Assembly (NCBI GenBank): GCA_021413625.1
Contig: JAIOPY010000053.1
Coordinates: 1 to 9,772, forward strand
DNA: 9,772 bases
Direction of reading: 5' to 3'
DNA from: Candidatus Nomurabacteria bacterium
GTDB taxonomy: Bacteria; Patescibacteriota; Minisyncoccia; Phycocordibacterales; UBA9973
A program made the translations under genes and the position numbers. Positions 1-5,922 of the stretch are shown piece by piece. Each line of letters starts with the position of its first letter. Position 1 is the stretch's first letter. The notes under the pieces are model-generated. The model saw nothing but the letters and a program-made list of their open reading frames with translations, was not told where the DNA came from and ran no database searches.

Positions 1-137
1 AAACTTGTTTATATAATGTCCGAGGGAAGTCAAAATATTGTATTCAGTTATCTTTTGACTAGCGAGGAGCATGTATAAACTTGTTTATATAATGTCCGAG
101 GGAAGTCAAAATATTGTACCAGTTATATTTTGACTAG
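1..137. repeat. two tandem copies of a hairpin-forming repeat, 76-bp period
   Basis: The first 42 bases recur exactly at 77-118. The rest of the unit (43-62 against 119-137) matches apart from a few substitutions and one indel, and a 14-base spacer (63-76) separates the copies. Each copy can form a hairpin. In copy 2 the arms AGTCAAAATAT (104-114) and ATATTTTGACT (125-135) pair perfectly over 11 bp around a 10-base loop. In copy 1 the same left arm (28-38) pairs with 50-60 with one mismatch and an 11-base loop. A second inverted repeat, TATAAAC-TT-GTTTATA (74-89), precedes the copy 2 hairpin; copy 1 is cut by the window edge inside that motif. The array ends 3 bases before the stop codon of the minus-strand DsbA gene, so it could be its 3' UTR. 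There is no good U-tract after the stems, so a simple intrinsic terminator is not the obvious reading. More copies may lie to the left. Confidence 0.85.
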
Positions 138-138
138 T

Positions 139-807
139 TTATTTTAATGCTTTGTCCACCTGTTCCAAAACTGTTTCTAGATATTGCGCTCCGTTAATCG
201 TATAAACTACTTTACCGTTTTTAAGAATTACTGAACGAGGTGTTCCTCTAACTCCAGCTTCAAAACCACTATCAAAGTGGTTTTGAACTTTCTCTGTATA
301 CTTTCCACTTTCTAAACAAGTATTAAAAGCAGCTACATCAAGACCAACAAATTCAGCAATTTTTGGTAGTTCTTTTACATCTAAGGTATCGTTGGATTGT
401 GTTCTTACATAAATTTCATCTACATACTTCCAGAAAGCGTCATTACCACCTTGCTCCCAAGCGCATTCAGTAGCCTCTGCTTCACGAAAAGCCTTTTGGT
501 GTAATTGTGTAATAGGGTAATGTCTATATACCCAAGCAACTTTACCTTCTCTTTGTTTGATTACCTCGTGCATGGTTGCGTGGAACATTTTACAATAAGG
601 ACACTCCGTATCAGAATATTCAACAATCATAACTTTTGCGTTTGGATTACCTAAAATGTGTTCTGTTTTATCTACAGGCTGTATTTTTTCCACAGCATCT
701 TCGGGTTTTGTTCCACTTACGGAATTATTTCCTTTTAGTAAAACAGCTCCTCCTATGATTAAACCAGCTATAATTATTGCACCCGCTATTTGTTGATTAT
801 TTTGCAT
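139..807 (-). CDS. membrane-anchored DsbA-like thiol:disulfide oxidoreductase
   Basis: This 222-residue protein has one N-terminal membrane anchor (about residues 8-24, a run of I, A, G, L and V) followed by an extracytoplasmic thioredoxin-fold domain of the DsbA/thioredoxin_4 type. The active site is CPYC (C69-C72) in the context YSDTECPYCKMF. The cis-proline loop is GTPR (P190), and two further cysteines (C114 and C164) sit in the helical insertion. The family forms or rearranges disulfide bonds in exported proteins; here the anchor implies action on the outer face of the membrane. The start ATG has no Shine-Dalgarno sequence, but a good promoter lies just upstream, and the anchor begins right after this methionine. 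It diverges from the Cys-rich DUF378 gene, a plausible but unproven client. A more specific assignment (DsbA or an isomerase) is not possible from sequence alone. Confidence 0.93.
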   Translation of the reverse strand: MQNNQQIAGAIIIAGLIIGGAVLLKGNNSVSGTKPEDAVEKIQPVDKTEHILGNPNAKVMIVEYSDTECPYCKMFHATMHEVIKQREGKVAWVYRHYPITQLHQKAFREAEATECAWEQGGNDAFWKYVDEIYVRTQSNDTLDVKELPKIAEFVGLDVAAFNTCLESGKYTEKVQNHFDSGFEAGVRGTPRSVILKNGKVVYTINGAQYLETVLEQVDKALK

Positions 808-839
808 GTTTTGTGTTTTTAATGATAATTTATAGCTTT

Positions 840-868
840 ATTGTATATTATTAACTTTCAGTTGTCTA
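840..868 (-). promoter_or_regulatory. sigma70-type promoter for the DsbA-like gene
   Basis: On the minus strand the -35 box is TAGACA (868-863) and the -10 box is TACAAT (845-840), separated by exactly 17 bp; each matches the consensus at five of six positions. Transcription would start near 833, giving a 5' UTR of about 25 bases before the ATG at 807. Confidence 0.6.
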
Positions 869-873
869 TCTTA

Positions 874-903
874 TTGCAGTATTTTTTGGCAGTATGATAT
901 AAT
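874..903 (+). promoter_or_regulatory. extended -10 promoter for the DUF378 gene
   Basis: A perfect TATAAT (898-903) is preceded by TG at 895-896, forming an extended -10 (TGATATAAT). A weaker -35, TTGCAG (874-879), lies 18 bp upstream. The start would fall near 910, leaving a leader of about 90 bases, far longer than for other genes in the window. The same -35 hexamer appears in the rpsB promoter. Confidence 0.65.
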
Positions 904-923
904 TTAAATATTGGTTTATCAAA

Positions 924-984
924 CTTGCCACAGTCGTTTAGGCAGGACTTATAAGTTAGCATAGATTCCAAATAATTTGGAGTC
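924..984 (+). promoter_or_regulatory. structured 5' leader with three inverted repeats
   Basis: Between the predicted transcription start and the DUF378 start codon there are three consecutive dyads. CTTGCC (924-929) pairs with GGCAGG (941-946) around an 11-base loop. ACTTATAAGT (947-956) is a perfect palindrome. The segment 964-973 pairs with 975-984 over ten positions, one of them a U-G wobble, with a very tight loop. The last hairpin takes up the only GGAG-like sequence in the leader (979-982), about 20 bases before the ATG. I do not recognise a known riboswitch. The dyads could be a cis-regulatory RNA, operator sites, or chance in AT-rich DNA. Confidence 0.4.
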
Positions 985-1001
985 AGAATTAAAAAAGAAA
1001 T

Positions 1002-1292
1002 ATGTGTAGTTCAAAATGTTGTGGAGGTGGTTGTACTGTTAGTAAAGTTACTAAGTGGTTGTTGGTTGTAGGAGGTTTGAACTGGGGTCTAGTTGGCCTA
1101 GGCATGCTCTTCGGTGGTATGGCAGACTGGAACGTTGTTAAAATGCTTCTAGGTAGTATGCCTATGTTAGAAGGTGTAGTATATCTTCTAGTTGGTATCT
1201 CTGCTGTTATGTCTCTTTTCCACTGTAAGTGTAAAAAGTGTATGGCAGCTTGTGGTTCTTGCGATTCAGGAAGTACAGAGGAAAGTATGTAA
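1002..1292 (+). CDS. small DUF378-family membrane protein with Cys-rich ends
   Basis: This 96-residue protein has two predicted membrane segments (about 16-38 and 55-74). The core matches my memory of DUF378, a family of unknown function with a conserved G-x-x-N-W-G-L-V-G motif (here GGLNWGLVGL, 24-33) and a second helix with V-Y-L-L-V-G-I. The unusual part is the pair of cysteine-rich tails: C2, C6, C7 and C11 before helix 1, and C75, C77, C80, C84 and C87 after helix 2. With an even number of helices both tails lie on the same side and could together bind a metal or form disulfides. It is transcribed alone from its own promoter and ends at a strong terminator. There is no useful Shine-Dalgarno sequence. 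The divergent neighbour is a DsbA-like oxidase. Family call is fairly sure; function is unknown. Confidence 0.85.
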   Translation: MCSSKCCGGGCTVSKVTKWLLVVGGLNWGLVGLGMLFGGMADWNVVKMLLGSMPMLEGVVYLLVGISAVMSLFHCKCKKCMAACGSCDSGSTEESM

Positions 1293-1310
1293 TAAATTTG
1301 GCTTATTTTA

Positions 1311-1345
1311 CAAAGAACCCCGCCTAGCGGGGTTCTTTGCTTTTT
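1311..1345 (+). terminator. intrinsic terminator after the DUF378 gene
   Basis: A perfect 13-bp stem, CAAAGAACCCCGC (1311-1323) with GCGGGGTTCTTTG (1327-1339), closes a 3-base loop and is followed by C and five T (1341-1345). It is GC-rich against an AT-rich background and sits 18 bases after the stop codon. The minus-strand side has no T-run, so it works in one direction. Confidence 0.95.
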
Positions 1346-1364
1346 AGGCTAAAAATGTTATATT
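1337..1364 (+). promoter_or_regulatory. candidate promoter for the glycosyltransferase pair
   Basis: TGTTATATT (1356-1364) is an extended -10 (TG, one base, then TATATT). A weak -35, TTGCTT (1337-1342), lies 16 bp upstream and overlaps the end of the preceding terminator. The start would fall near 1371, about 7 bases before the ATG, so the 5' UTR would be almost absent, which agrees with the lack of a Shine-Dalgarno sequence. Confidence 0.45.
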
Positions 1365-1377
1365 AAAAGTAACCTTT

Positions 1378-2529
1378 ATGGTCTCAATCCCCACCATTAT
1401 TTTTTATGTGTTGATTTTTATGTCTGTGTATGTGCAGGTATTTTTACTTGTAACTTTTCTAGAAAACAGAAAGAAAATCATTATTCGCAATGGGGCGATT
1501 AAGCTTTCTAAGTATCCAGCGGTTACCATTATTGTGCCTTGTTGGAACGAAGAAAAAACAGTCTATAAAACTATTCGCTCACTTTTTGATTTAAATTATC
1601 CAAAAGATAAAGTAAAAATTTTTCTTGTTGATGATGGCTCTACTGATGGTACTTGGAATATTATTTCCAAATTTGCTAAATATAAAAATGTTACAATTTT
1701 TCGTAAAGAAAATGGCGGAAAACATTCCGCCCTTAATTTAGGCTTAGAACATGTTGAGACGGAGTTTTTGGCTTGTTTAGATGCTGACTCCTACACTGAT
1801 AGGGAATCCTTAGTTCGTTTAATGAGTTATTTTGAAAAAGACCCGAGCGCTATGGCGGTGGCTCCTTCTATTGTAGCGAGCAATGCGCATAAAATTATCC
1901 AAAAAGCTCAAAAAGCAGAATATCATTTGGGTGTTTATATGAAAAAGATGCTTGGTTTTTTAGGTGCAATTAACGTAACTCCAGGGCCACTTACTGTTTT
2001 TAAAATAACCCATTGCAATGATGCCTATGTTTATACTAACACTCCTGGCACTATCAAAAAACTTTATCGCCAACGCTTACGTTGGATTTATGGTTTTATT
2101 AACAACACCATAGATTATAGAGGTGTTTTATTGCAAAAAAAATATGGAAATTTTGCTTTGTTTACTTTACCTACTGGTATAATTTCAATTTTTGCTGTGG
2201 GGTATATGTTCGGTAGAATTATTTATAATGTAGGGTCTTTTATTTACGACAAAGTGATTCATTTTCAAGCTGTCGGTTTTCAGCTAGGCAGGGAAGTGAA
2301 TGCTTTTGACCCATTTTTTATAAATACTAAAATGTCGTTGTTTTTAGTTACGTTGGTGTATTTCATTGTTTTCTTTGCCATGATGTCGGGGGCAAAAATG
2401 TATGATGGGAAATGGAAATTTTCTTTTGGTATGTTTTATTTTTTTCCAGTTTTTATGATTATTGCCCCTTTTTGGATATTAAAGGCAATCTGGAATACTT
2501 TACTTTCTAGAGCTCCAGCTTGGAGATAA
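1378..2529 (+). CDS. membrane glycosyltransferase family 2, catalytic TED region apparently deleted
   Basis: This 383-residue protein is a processive-type GT2 enzyme (cellulose/hyaluronan synthase-like): one N-terminal membrane helix (about 5-27), a cytosolic GT-A domain (about 46-240) and three or so C-terminal helices (about 260-280, 318-337, 348-370). Visible motifs are VDDGSTDG (D85, D86) for nucleotide-sugar binding, LDAD (D135, D137) for the metal, and QRLRW (Q232-W236) for the acceptor site. The family transfers sugars from UDP- or GDP-sugars to a growing surface polysaccharide. What is missing is notable: PGPLTVF (202-208) runs straight into KITHCNDAYVYTNTP. In relatives about 30 residues lie between these, including the Gly-rich GG(F/Y) and the TED catalytic base. 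The reading frame stays open, so this is an in-frame deletion or an assembly error; if real, the enzyme is probably inactive. Substrate cannot be told. It is followed after 3 bases by the CSLC thioredoxin-fold gene. Confidence 0.88.
   Translation: MVSIPTIIFYVLIFMSVYVQVFLLVTFLENRKKIIIRNGAIKLSKYPAVTIIVPCWNEEKTVYKTIRSLFDLNYPKDKVKIFLVDDGSTDGTWNIISKFAKYKNVTIFRKENGGKHSALNLGLEHVETEFLACLDADSYTDRESLVRLMSYFEKDPSAMAVAPSIVASNAHKIIQKAQKAEYHLGVYMKKMLGFLGAINVTPGPLTVFKITHCNDAYVYTNTPGTIKKLYRQRLRWIYGFINNTIDYRGVLLQKKYGNFALFTLPTGIISIFAVGYMFGRIIYNVGSFIYDKVIHFQAVGFQLGREVNAFDPFFINTKMSLFLVTLVYFIVFFAMMSGAKMYDGKWKFSFGMFYFFPVFMIIAPFWILKAIWNTLLSRAPAWR
2522..2525 (+). promoter_or_regulatory. Shine-Dalgarno site inside the end of the glycosyltransferase gene
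   Basis: GGAG lies 7 bases before the ATG at 2533 and within the last codons of the upstream gene. It supports that start and translation as the second gene of an operon. Confidence 0.6.
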
Positions 2530-2532
2530 AAT

Positions 2533-3207
2533 ATGGATGAAAATAATGTAGATTGGAAAAAATATTTAATAGTGTTTCTGATTACTTCAGGTCTTTTTTT
2601 AACGGCTGTTTATTTAAGTAATTATTTTGGTAATAGAAAAATTGACCAATTAAAACAAATTCAAGATAAAATAGCTATTGATATACTTTCATCCGAAACC
2701 CAGTTTTCACTTTTATCCGAGCTTTCTTGTAAAAATATTGCGGACTCTGTGCTCTCTGGTGAGTTAGGTGAGTTAGGGCAGAAACTTGAATGGGGGCAGG
2801 AGAACTTAGGCGCTACTGAGGAGGTCTCTTATTTAAAAAAATATTACTCCTTGCTTCAAATTAAAGATTATTTATTAATGAAAAGAATATCTGCGCGTTG
2901 CGGAGTAAAATCAGCTTTTATTTTATATTTCTATACTACGCTAGAGAATTGCAGTTTATGTGAAAAAGAAGGTATTGTGTTAACCACTCTTCGGGAGAAG
3001 TATCCAGAACTGCGAGTTTATTCTTTTGATTATAGTACTGACCTTTCAGCGGTGAAGTCTATGCTAGATATCTATAGAATCAAAGATACTAAATTACCAG
3101 CGCTTGTGATTGATGATGAGGTGTTGACTGGTTTCCAATCTATAGAGGAGTTAGAGTCTCGCATTAAGGAATCTTTTAAGCTCCAAGAAAAGAAAATTTC
3201 ATCTTAA
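2533..3207 (+). CDS. membrane-anchored thioredoxin-fold protein with CSLC motif
   Basis: This 224-residue protein has one N-terminal membrane segment (about 12-30), a mostly helical, partly coiled linker (about 35-120), and a C-terminal domain (about 126-215) that looks like a thioredoxin fold. Evidence for the fold: a hydrophobic strand (AFILYFYTT) leads into CSLC (C140-C143), followed by a helix, a strand (LRVYSFDY), a cis-proline loop (TKLPALVID, P189), and a final strand and helix. Two more cysteines lie in the linker (C66) and just before the domain (C123). The CxxC pair suggests redox activity or metal handling outside the cell, but which thiol reaction cannot be said. It starts 3 bases after the glycosyltransferase stop, has a Shine-Dalgarno sequence, and so is co-expressed with it. 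I do not recognise a named family; orthology to TlpA or ResA is not supported. Confidence 0.75.
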   Translation: MDENNVDWKKYLIVFLITSGLFLTAVYLSNYFGNRKIDQLKQIQDKIAIDILSSETQFSLLSELSCKNIADSVLSGELGELGQKLEWGQENLGATEEVSYLKKYYSLLQIKDYLLMKRISARCGVKSAFILYFYTTLENCSLCEKEGIVLTTLREKYPELRVYSFDYSTDLSAVKSMLDIYRIKDTKLPALVIDDEVLTGFQSIEELESRIKESFKLQEKKISS

Positions 3208-3282
3208 TAAAGAAAATTCTCCTTGTATTTTATTCTTTTTAGACCTTATAGGGTATGGCTTAAATAAGTTATACACATAATA

Positions 3283-3348
3283 AAAGTTAAAAGTTGTCAA
3301 TAGTGTTATACTTAACTTTAGAAGGTCTTAAAAATAATAAGTTGGGAG
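3283..3348 (+). promoter_or_regulatory. promoter, inverted repeat and RBS of the ice-binding-like gene
   Basis: TGTTATACT (3304-3312) is an extended -10 element without a convincing -35. It lies between the arms of an 8-bp perfect inverted repeat, AAAGTTAA (3283-3290) and TTAACTTT (3312-3319), which could be an operator or chance. The heptamer GTTATAC also occurs twice (3268-3274 and 3305-3311). GGGAG (3344-3348) lies 10 bases before the ATG at 3359 and is a reasonable Shine-Dalgarno site, supporting that start. The rest of the 151-base gap after 3207 shows nothing I can name. Confidence 0.4.
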
Positions 3349-3358
3349 AATAAATTCT

Positions 3359-4812
3359 ATGAAAACTTCAAATAAAGTTTCAGCGATAGGGCTAGCTGTT
3401 TTGTTTGTTTTTGCTTTAGCTGGTTTAGTTATGGCTGCATCTTTTGTAGACCTAGATACGGCTCTTTCCCAACACTTACTCAGACAGGTTTTGGCACGGT
3501 CACTTTAAATGGAACTAACCATTTAGGTGATGCGACAACTCAGGGTGCTAAAACTGACTTAACAACAGCATATAACGATGCTGCTGGACAACCTCTCTCT
3601 GGAACAATCTCTGCTGATTTAGGCGGGCAAACACTTACAGCTGGAGTTTATAGAGATAATGATGCTCCTGACTCTCTTGCTATAACTGGCACGCTTATCC
3701 TAGATGCCGCTGGTGATGCAAATGCAATCTTTATATTTCAATCTGGTTCTACTTTAGTTACATCCGCAGGTAGTGAAGTTGTTTTAATAAATGGCGCTCA
3801 AGCTTGTAATGTCTTTTGGCAAGTTGGTAGTTCTGCTACACTTGGCACTAACTCCGAATTTAAAGGAACTATTCTAGCATTAAGTTCTATAACCGATAAT
3901 GGAGGTTCTGTTGTAGAAGGAAGATTTTTGGCTAGAAATGGAGCAGTAACATTAAATAATACTACTATTGTTGCACCAACATGTGTTACGCCTTCTTTAG
4001 GTGGTAGTAGTTATAATATTCAAGTGCCAGTACCGCTTATTAATGTTACTAAAATACCAGACCCATTAGATTTACCTGCAGGTCCTGGTTCTGTTACTTA
4101 TACATATAAAGTAAAAAACTTAGGTGAAATTAAAATGAGAAGTATAACCGCTGAAGATAACAAGTGTGATGATGTAGAATTTATTTCTGGTGATAGTAAT
4201 GATGATGATATGCTTGATATTAATGAAACGTGGATTTATCGTTGTACTAAAGTTGTTTCCAAAACTGAGACAAACACAATTAGAGTTCAAGGTTCCACTG
4301 ATAACGCCCAAGCTAGTGATACTGCAAATGCCACTGTTGTTGTGGGTGTGCCACTTGTTCCACCATTAATACATTTAGTAAAAGTGCCTAATGTGTTCTT
4401 TCTTCCTGCTACAGGGGGAGCCGTTACTTATAGTTATGTAGTAACTAATCCAGGAACAGAACCATTGAATAATGTTAGTGTTATTGATGATAAGTGTACT
4501 GGCTTACCAGGGCGTGTATTAGGTCACCCAGGCGATTTAAACAAGAATAACTTACTTGAGAGCAATGAAACTTGGTCGTTTACTTGTCTTACAAATCTTA
4601 CTCAAACAACAACAAATATAGGAACAGCAGAAGGCCATGCCAATGGACTAACAGCTCTTGATTTTTCAACTGCAACCGTAGTTGTGGCTTCGCCTGGATT
4701 ACCTCAAACAGGTTTTGCGGATAAAGATAATTTGTGGAAAATTATTGCTCCTGCAGGTGTTGTCCTACTGTTAATTTCACTATATTTTGTTAAACGAAAA
4801 CAAACAATCTAG
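3359..4812 (+). pseudogene. LPXTG-anchored DUF3494 (ice-binding-like) surface protein, frame broken
   Basis: The 5' part (3359-3508) encodes a signal peptide (about residues 1-27, hydrophobic core, ending VMAAS) and the DUF3494 opening FVDLDTA, then runs out of frame to a TAA at 3506-3508. The body lies in another frame, open from before 3460 to the TAG at 4812. It encodes the rest of DUF3494 (about 3460-4000: GGQTLTAGVY, ITGTLILDAAGDANAIFIF, ACNVFWQVGSSATLG, LARNGAVTL), two extracellular repeats, and LPQTG (4699-4713) with a membrane helix and a KRK tail, the classic sortase sorting signal. DUF3494 proteins are secreted beta-solenoids that bind ice or act as adhesins. At the break, family members have about 25 more residues between VDLGTA and GSFPT, so roughly 80 bases seem lost in a length not divisible by three. 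The body frame has no ATG; its first TTG or GTG is at 3928. An assembly error could also explain this. Confidence 0.85.
4024..4695 (+). repeat. two tandem extracellular beta-domain repeats in the adhesin
   Basis: Within the LPXTG protein, residues encoded by 4024-4347 and 4348-4695 are diverged copies of one domain of about 110 residues. Both start with a (V/P)PLI-x-(V/L)-x-K-(I/V)P block, continue with (V/A)TY-(T/S)-Y-x-V-x-N-x-G, contain a DDKC or EDNKC cysteine, then GD-x-N-x-x-x-x-L-(D/E)-x-NETW and a second cysteine, and end TATVVV or NATVVV. The two cysteines per copy could form a disulfide, and the Asp/Asn-rich loop resembles a calcium-binding turn. They look like DUF11/DUF7507-type stalk domains that hold the head away from the cell. 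Confidence 0.75.
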
Positions 4813-5416
4813 TTTAAACTCCAAGAAGACTTTTAAACCAATATTACTGATGGTTAGTCTTACAGGAATCTTGTTTTTGTTGTCCCTAATTTATAATTTT
4901 AATTTAAAAATTCAAAATAAAGCTGAAGATGATTTACCGGTATTGCTTTTTGAAGAAGAAAAATATAGTTTGCCAGTTAGTATAAGTATTCCCCAAATAG
5001 GTATTGATGCGAATATTGAATATGTAGGACTAACAGGAGAGGGGGCGATGGATGTGCCGAAAGGTCCTGCTGAAGTAGCTTGGTTTAAGTATAGAGCGCG
5101 ACCCGGAGAGCCAGGTACCGCCATTATGGCTGGGCACTCTGGATGGAAGGATGACGAAGAAGCCGTATTTGATAATTTATATAAATTAAAAAAAGGGGAT
5201 AAAATTTATGTTAAAAGTTTAAACGGGGCAGAGGTTGTTTTTGTGGTGAATAAAATGCTTACGTATGGACCTAATGAAACTGTTCCCGATGTATTTAGTT
5301 CAAATGATGGGAAAGCCCATCTTAACCTAGTTACTTGTTCGGGAATTTGGAGCAAGATAGACAAAAGCCATTCCAACAGACTTGTTGTATTTACGGATAA
5401 GGAGGAAGCAATCTAA
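4787..5416 (+). CDS. sortase (class E/F-like), transpeptidase for the adjacent LPXTG protein
   Basis: This 209-residue membrane-anchored sortase has one N-terminal helix (about 18-38) and a catalytic beta-barrel (about 62-205). The triad is visible: His117 in MAGHSGW, Cys184 in LVTCSG and Arg198 in NRLVVF. SIPQIGIDANIEYVG and AMDVPKGP are typical sortase entry strands. Sortases cleave LPXTG between Thr and Gly and attach the substrate to a surface acceptor. The gene begins with TTG and overlaps the last 26 bases of the LPXTG gene in another frame, which suggests translational coupling and a dedicated enzyme-substrate pair. TTG at 4787 is preferred because the frame opens at 4775, and the first ATG (4850) would cut into the membrane anchor. 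No Shine-Dalgarno is visible. I assign it to class E/F on general look; the exact class is uncertain. Confidence 0.92.
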   Translation: MLNENKQSSLNSKKTFKPILLMVSLTGILFLLSLIYNFNLKIQNKAEDDLPVLLFEEEKYSLPVSISIPQIGIDANIEYVGLTGEGAMDVPKGPAEVAWFKYRARPGEPGTAIMAGHSGWKDDEEAVFDNLYKLKKGDKIYVKSLNGAEVVFVVNKMLTYGPNETVPDVFSSNDGKAHLNLVTCSGIWSKIDKSHSNRLVVFTDKEEAI

Positions 5417-5421
5417 TTTTC

Positions 5422-5497
5422 TGGAGCCGCCTCTCGGGCTTGAACCGAGGACCTTCGCTTTACAAAAGCGTTGCTCTACCAACTGAGCTAAGGCGGC
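5422..5497 (-). tRNA. tRNA-Thr (anticodon UGU), CCA encoded
   Basis: The minus strand folds into a complete 76-base cloverleaf. The acceptor GCCGCCT pairs with AGGCGGC over 7 bp, the D stem is GCTC/GAGC with loop AGTTGGTA, and the T stem is CTCGG/CCGAG with loop TTCAAGC. The anticodon loop TTTGTAA carries TGT (5464-5462), which reads ACA threonine codons. The 3' CCA is encoded (5424-5422). The top anticodon-stem pair (27-43) is an A-A mismatch, and the discriminator base is U rather than the A of E. coli tRNA-Thr. Its 5' end lies 9 bases after the stop of the preceding small membrane protein gene, so it is probably released from the rpsB-tsf transcript. The sortase gene ends 5 bases from its 3' end, convergent, with no terminator visible between. 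Confidence 0.97.
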
Positions 5498-5506
5498 ATT
5501 TACTAA

Positions 5507-5920
5507 CTAACCAATTTCTTCTTCCTTCTTTATCTTGTGCTTTATCGTTCTTATCTTGTGCTTATAATCTGATATCATTTTCAAAAAACCAGAAACTTCT
5601 TGTGTTTTCAAACCGTCATCTGTTAATTGTGTTACATTTTTCAAATGGATATCTTTAACTTTTGTTTTAATCTCTTCATATTTTTGTTTTAAGAATTTAG
5701 AAGACCTTATGTGTGTTCGGATAATTAAAACTAAACTCAAGTAACCATATTTTTTTGTGCTTTTATTTAACAGCTCTTTTATTTTTTCTAAGTCTGGTAC
5801 AAATGGGTGAGCATACTCCATTTCAATATTTTGACCATCTCTTACCAAGACAAGTTTGCGTCCAATCATTAGAATGATTCCCACAAGTGACACAAAGAAT
5901 AATGTGAAGAGAATATACAT
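5507..5920 (-). CDS. small membrane protein of unknown function, third gene of the rpsB-tsf operon
   Basis: This 137-residue protein has one N-terminal membrane helix (about 3-19), then RKLVLVRDGQ, and a soluble remainder rich in lysine and glutamate, especially after residue 75, where helices and perhaps a coiled coil are likely. The C-terminal 20 residues are strongly basic and then acidic (KHKIRTIKHKIKKEEEIG). I do not recognise a domain. The start ATG is 2 bases from the tsf stop, so it is surely co-transcribed and probably coupled. The basic cytosolic tail beside ribosomal genes might contact RNA or ribosomes at the membrane, but that is only a guess. Confidence 0.8.
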   Translation of the reverse strand: MYILFTLFFVSLVGIILMIGRKLVLVRDGQNIEMEYAHPFVPDLEKIKELLNKSTKKYGYLSLVLIIRTHIRSSKFLKQKYEEIKTKVKDIHLKNVTQLTDDGLKTQEVSGFLKMISDYKHKIRTIKHKIKKEEEIG

Positions 5921-5922
5921 TG

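Noticed and set aside
1..137. CRISPR array
   Set aside because: Only two copies are seen, the unit is 60 bases with an internal long dyad, and the single spacer is 14 bases, too short for CRISPR.
1..137. Integron attC sites
   Set aside because: The dyads lack the paired core sites of attC, and no integrase or cassette structure is seen.
3440..3475. Programmed frameshift in the DUF3494 gene
   Set aside because: The region CTCTTTCCC is not a slippery heptamer in the correct phase, there is no evident stimulatory structure, and conserved residues appear to be missing, which a frameshift would not explain.
3928..4812. A separate gene starting at TTG 3928
   Set aside because: The frame and the DUF3494 match continue upstream to about 3460. 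TTG 3928 is simply the first possible start in that frame and has no ribosome-binding site.
5440..5658. A plus-strand open frame across the tRNA
   Set aside because: It runs over tRNA-Thr and is antisense to the small membrane protein; its composition resembles no protein.
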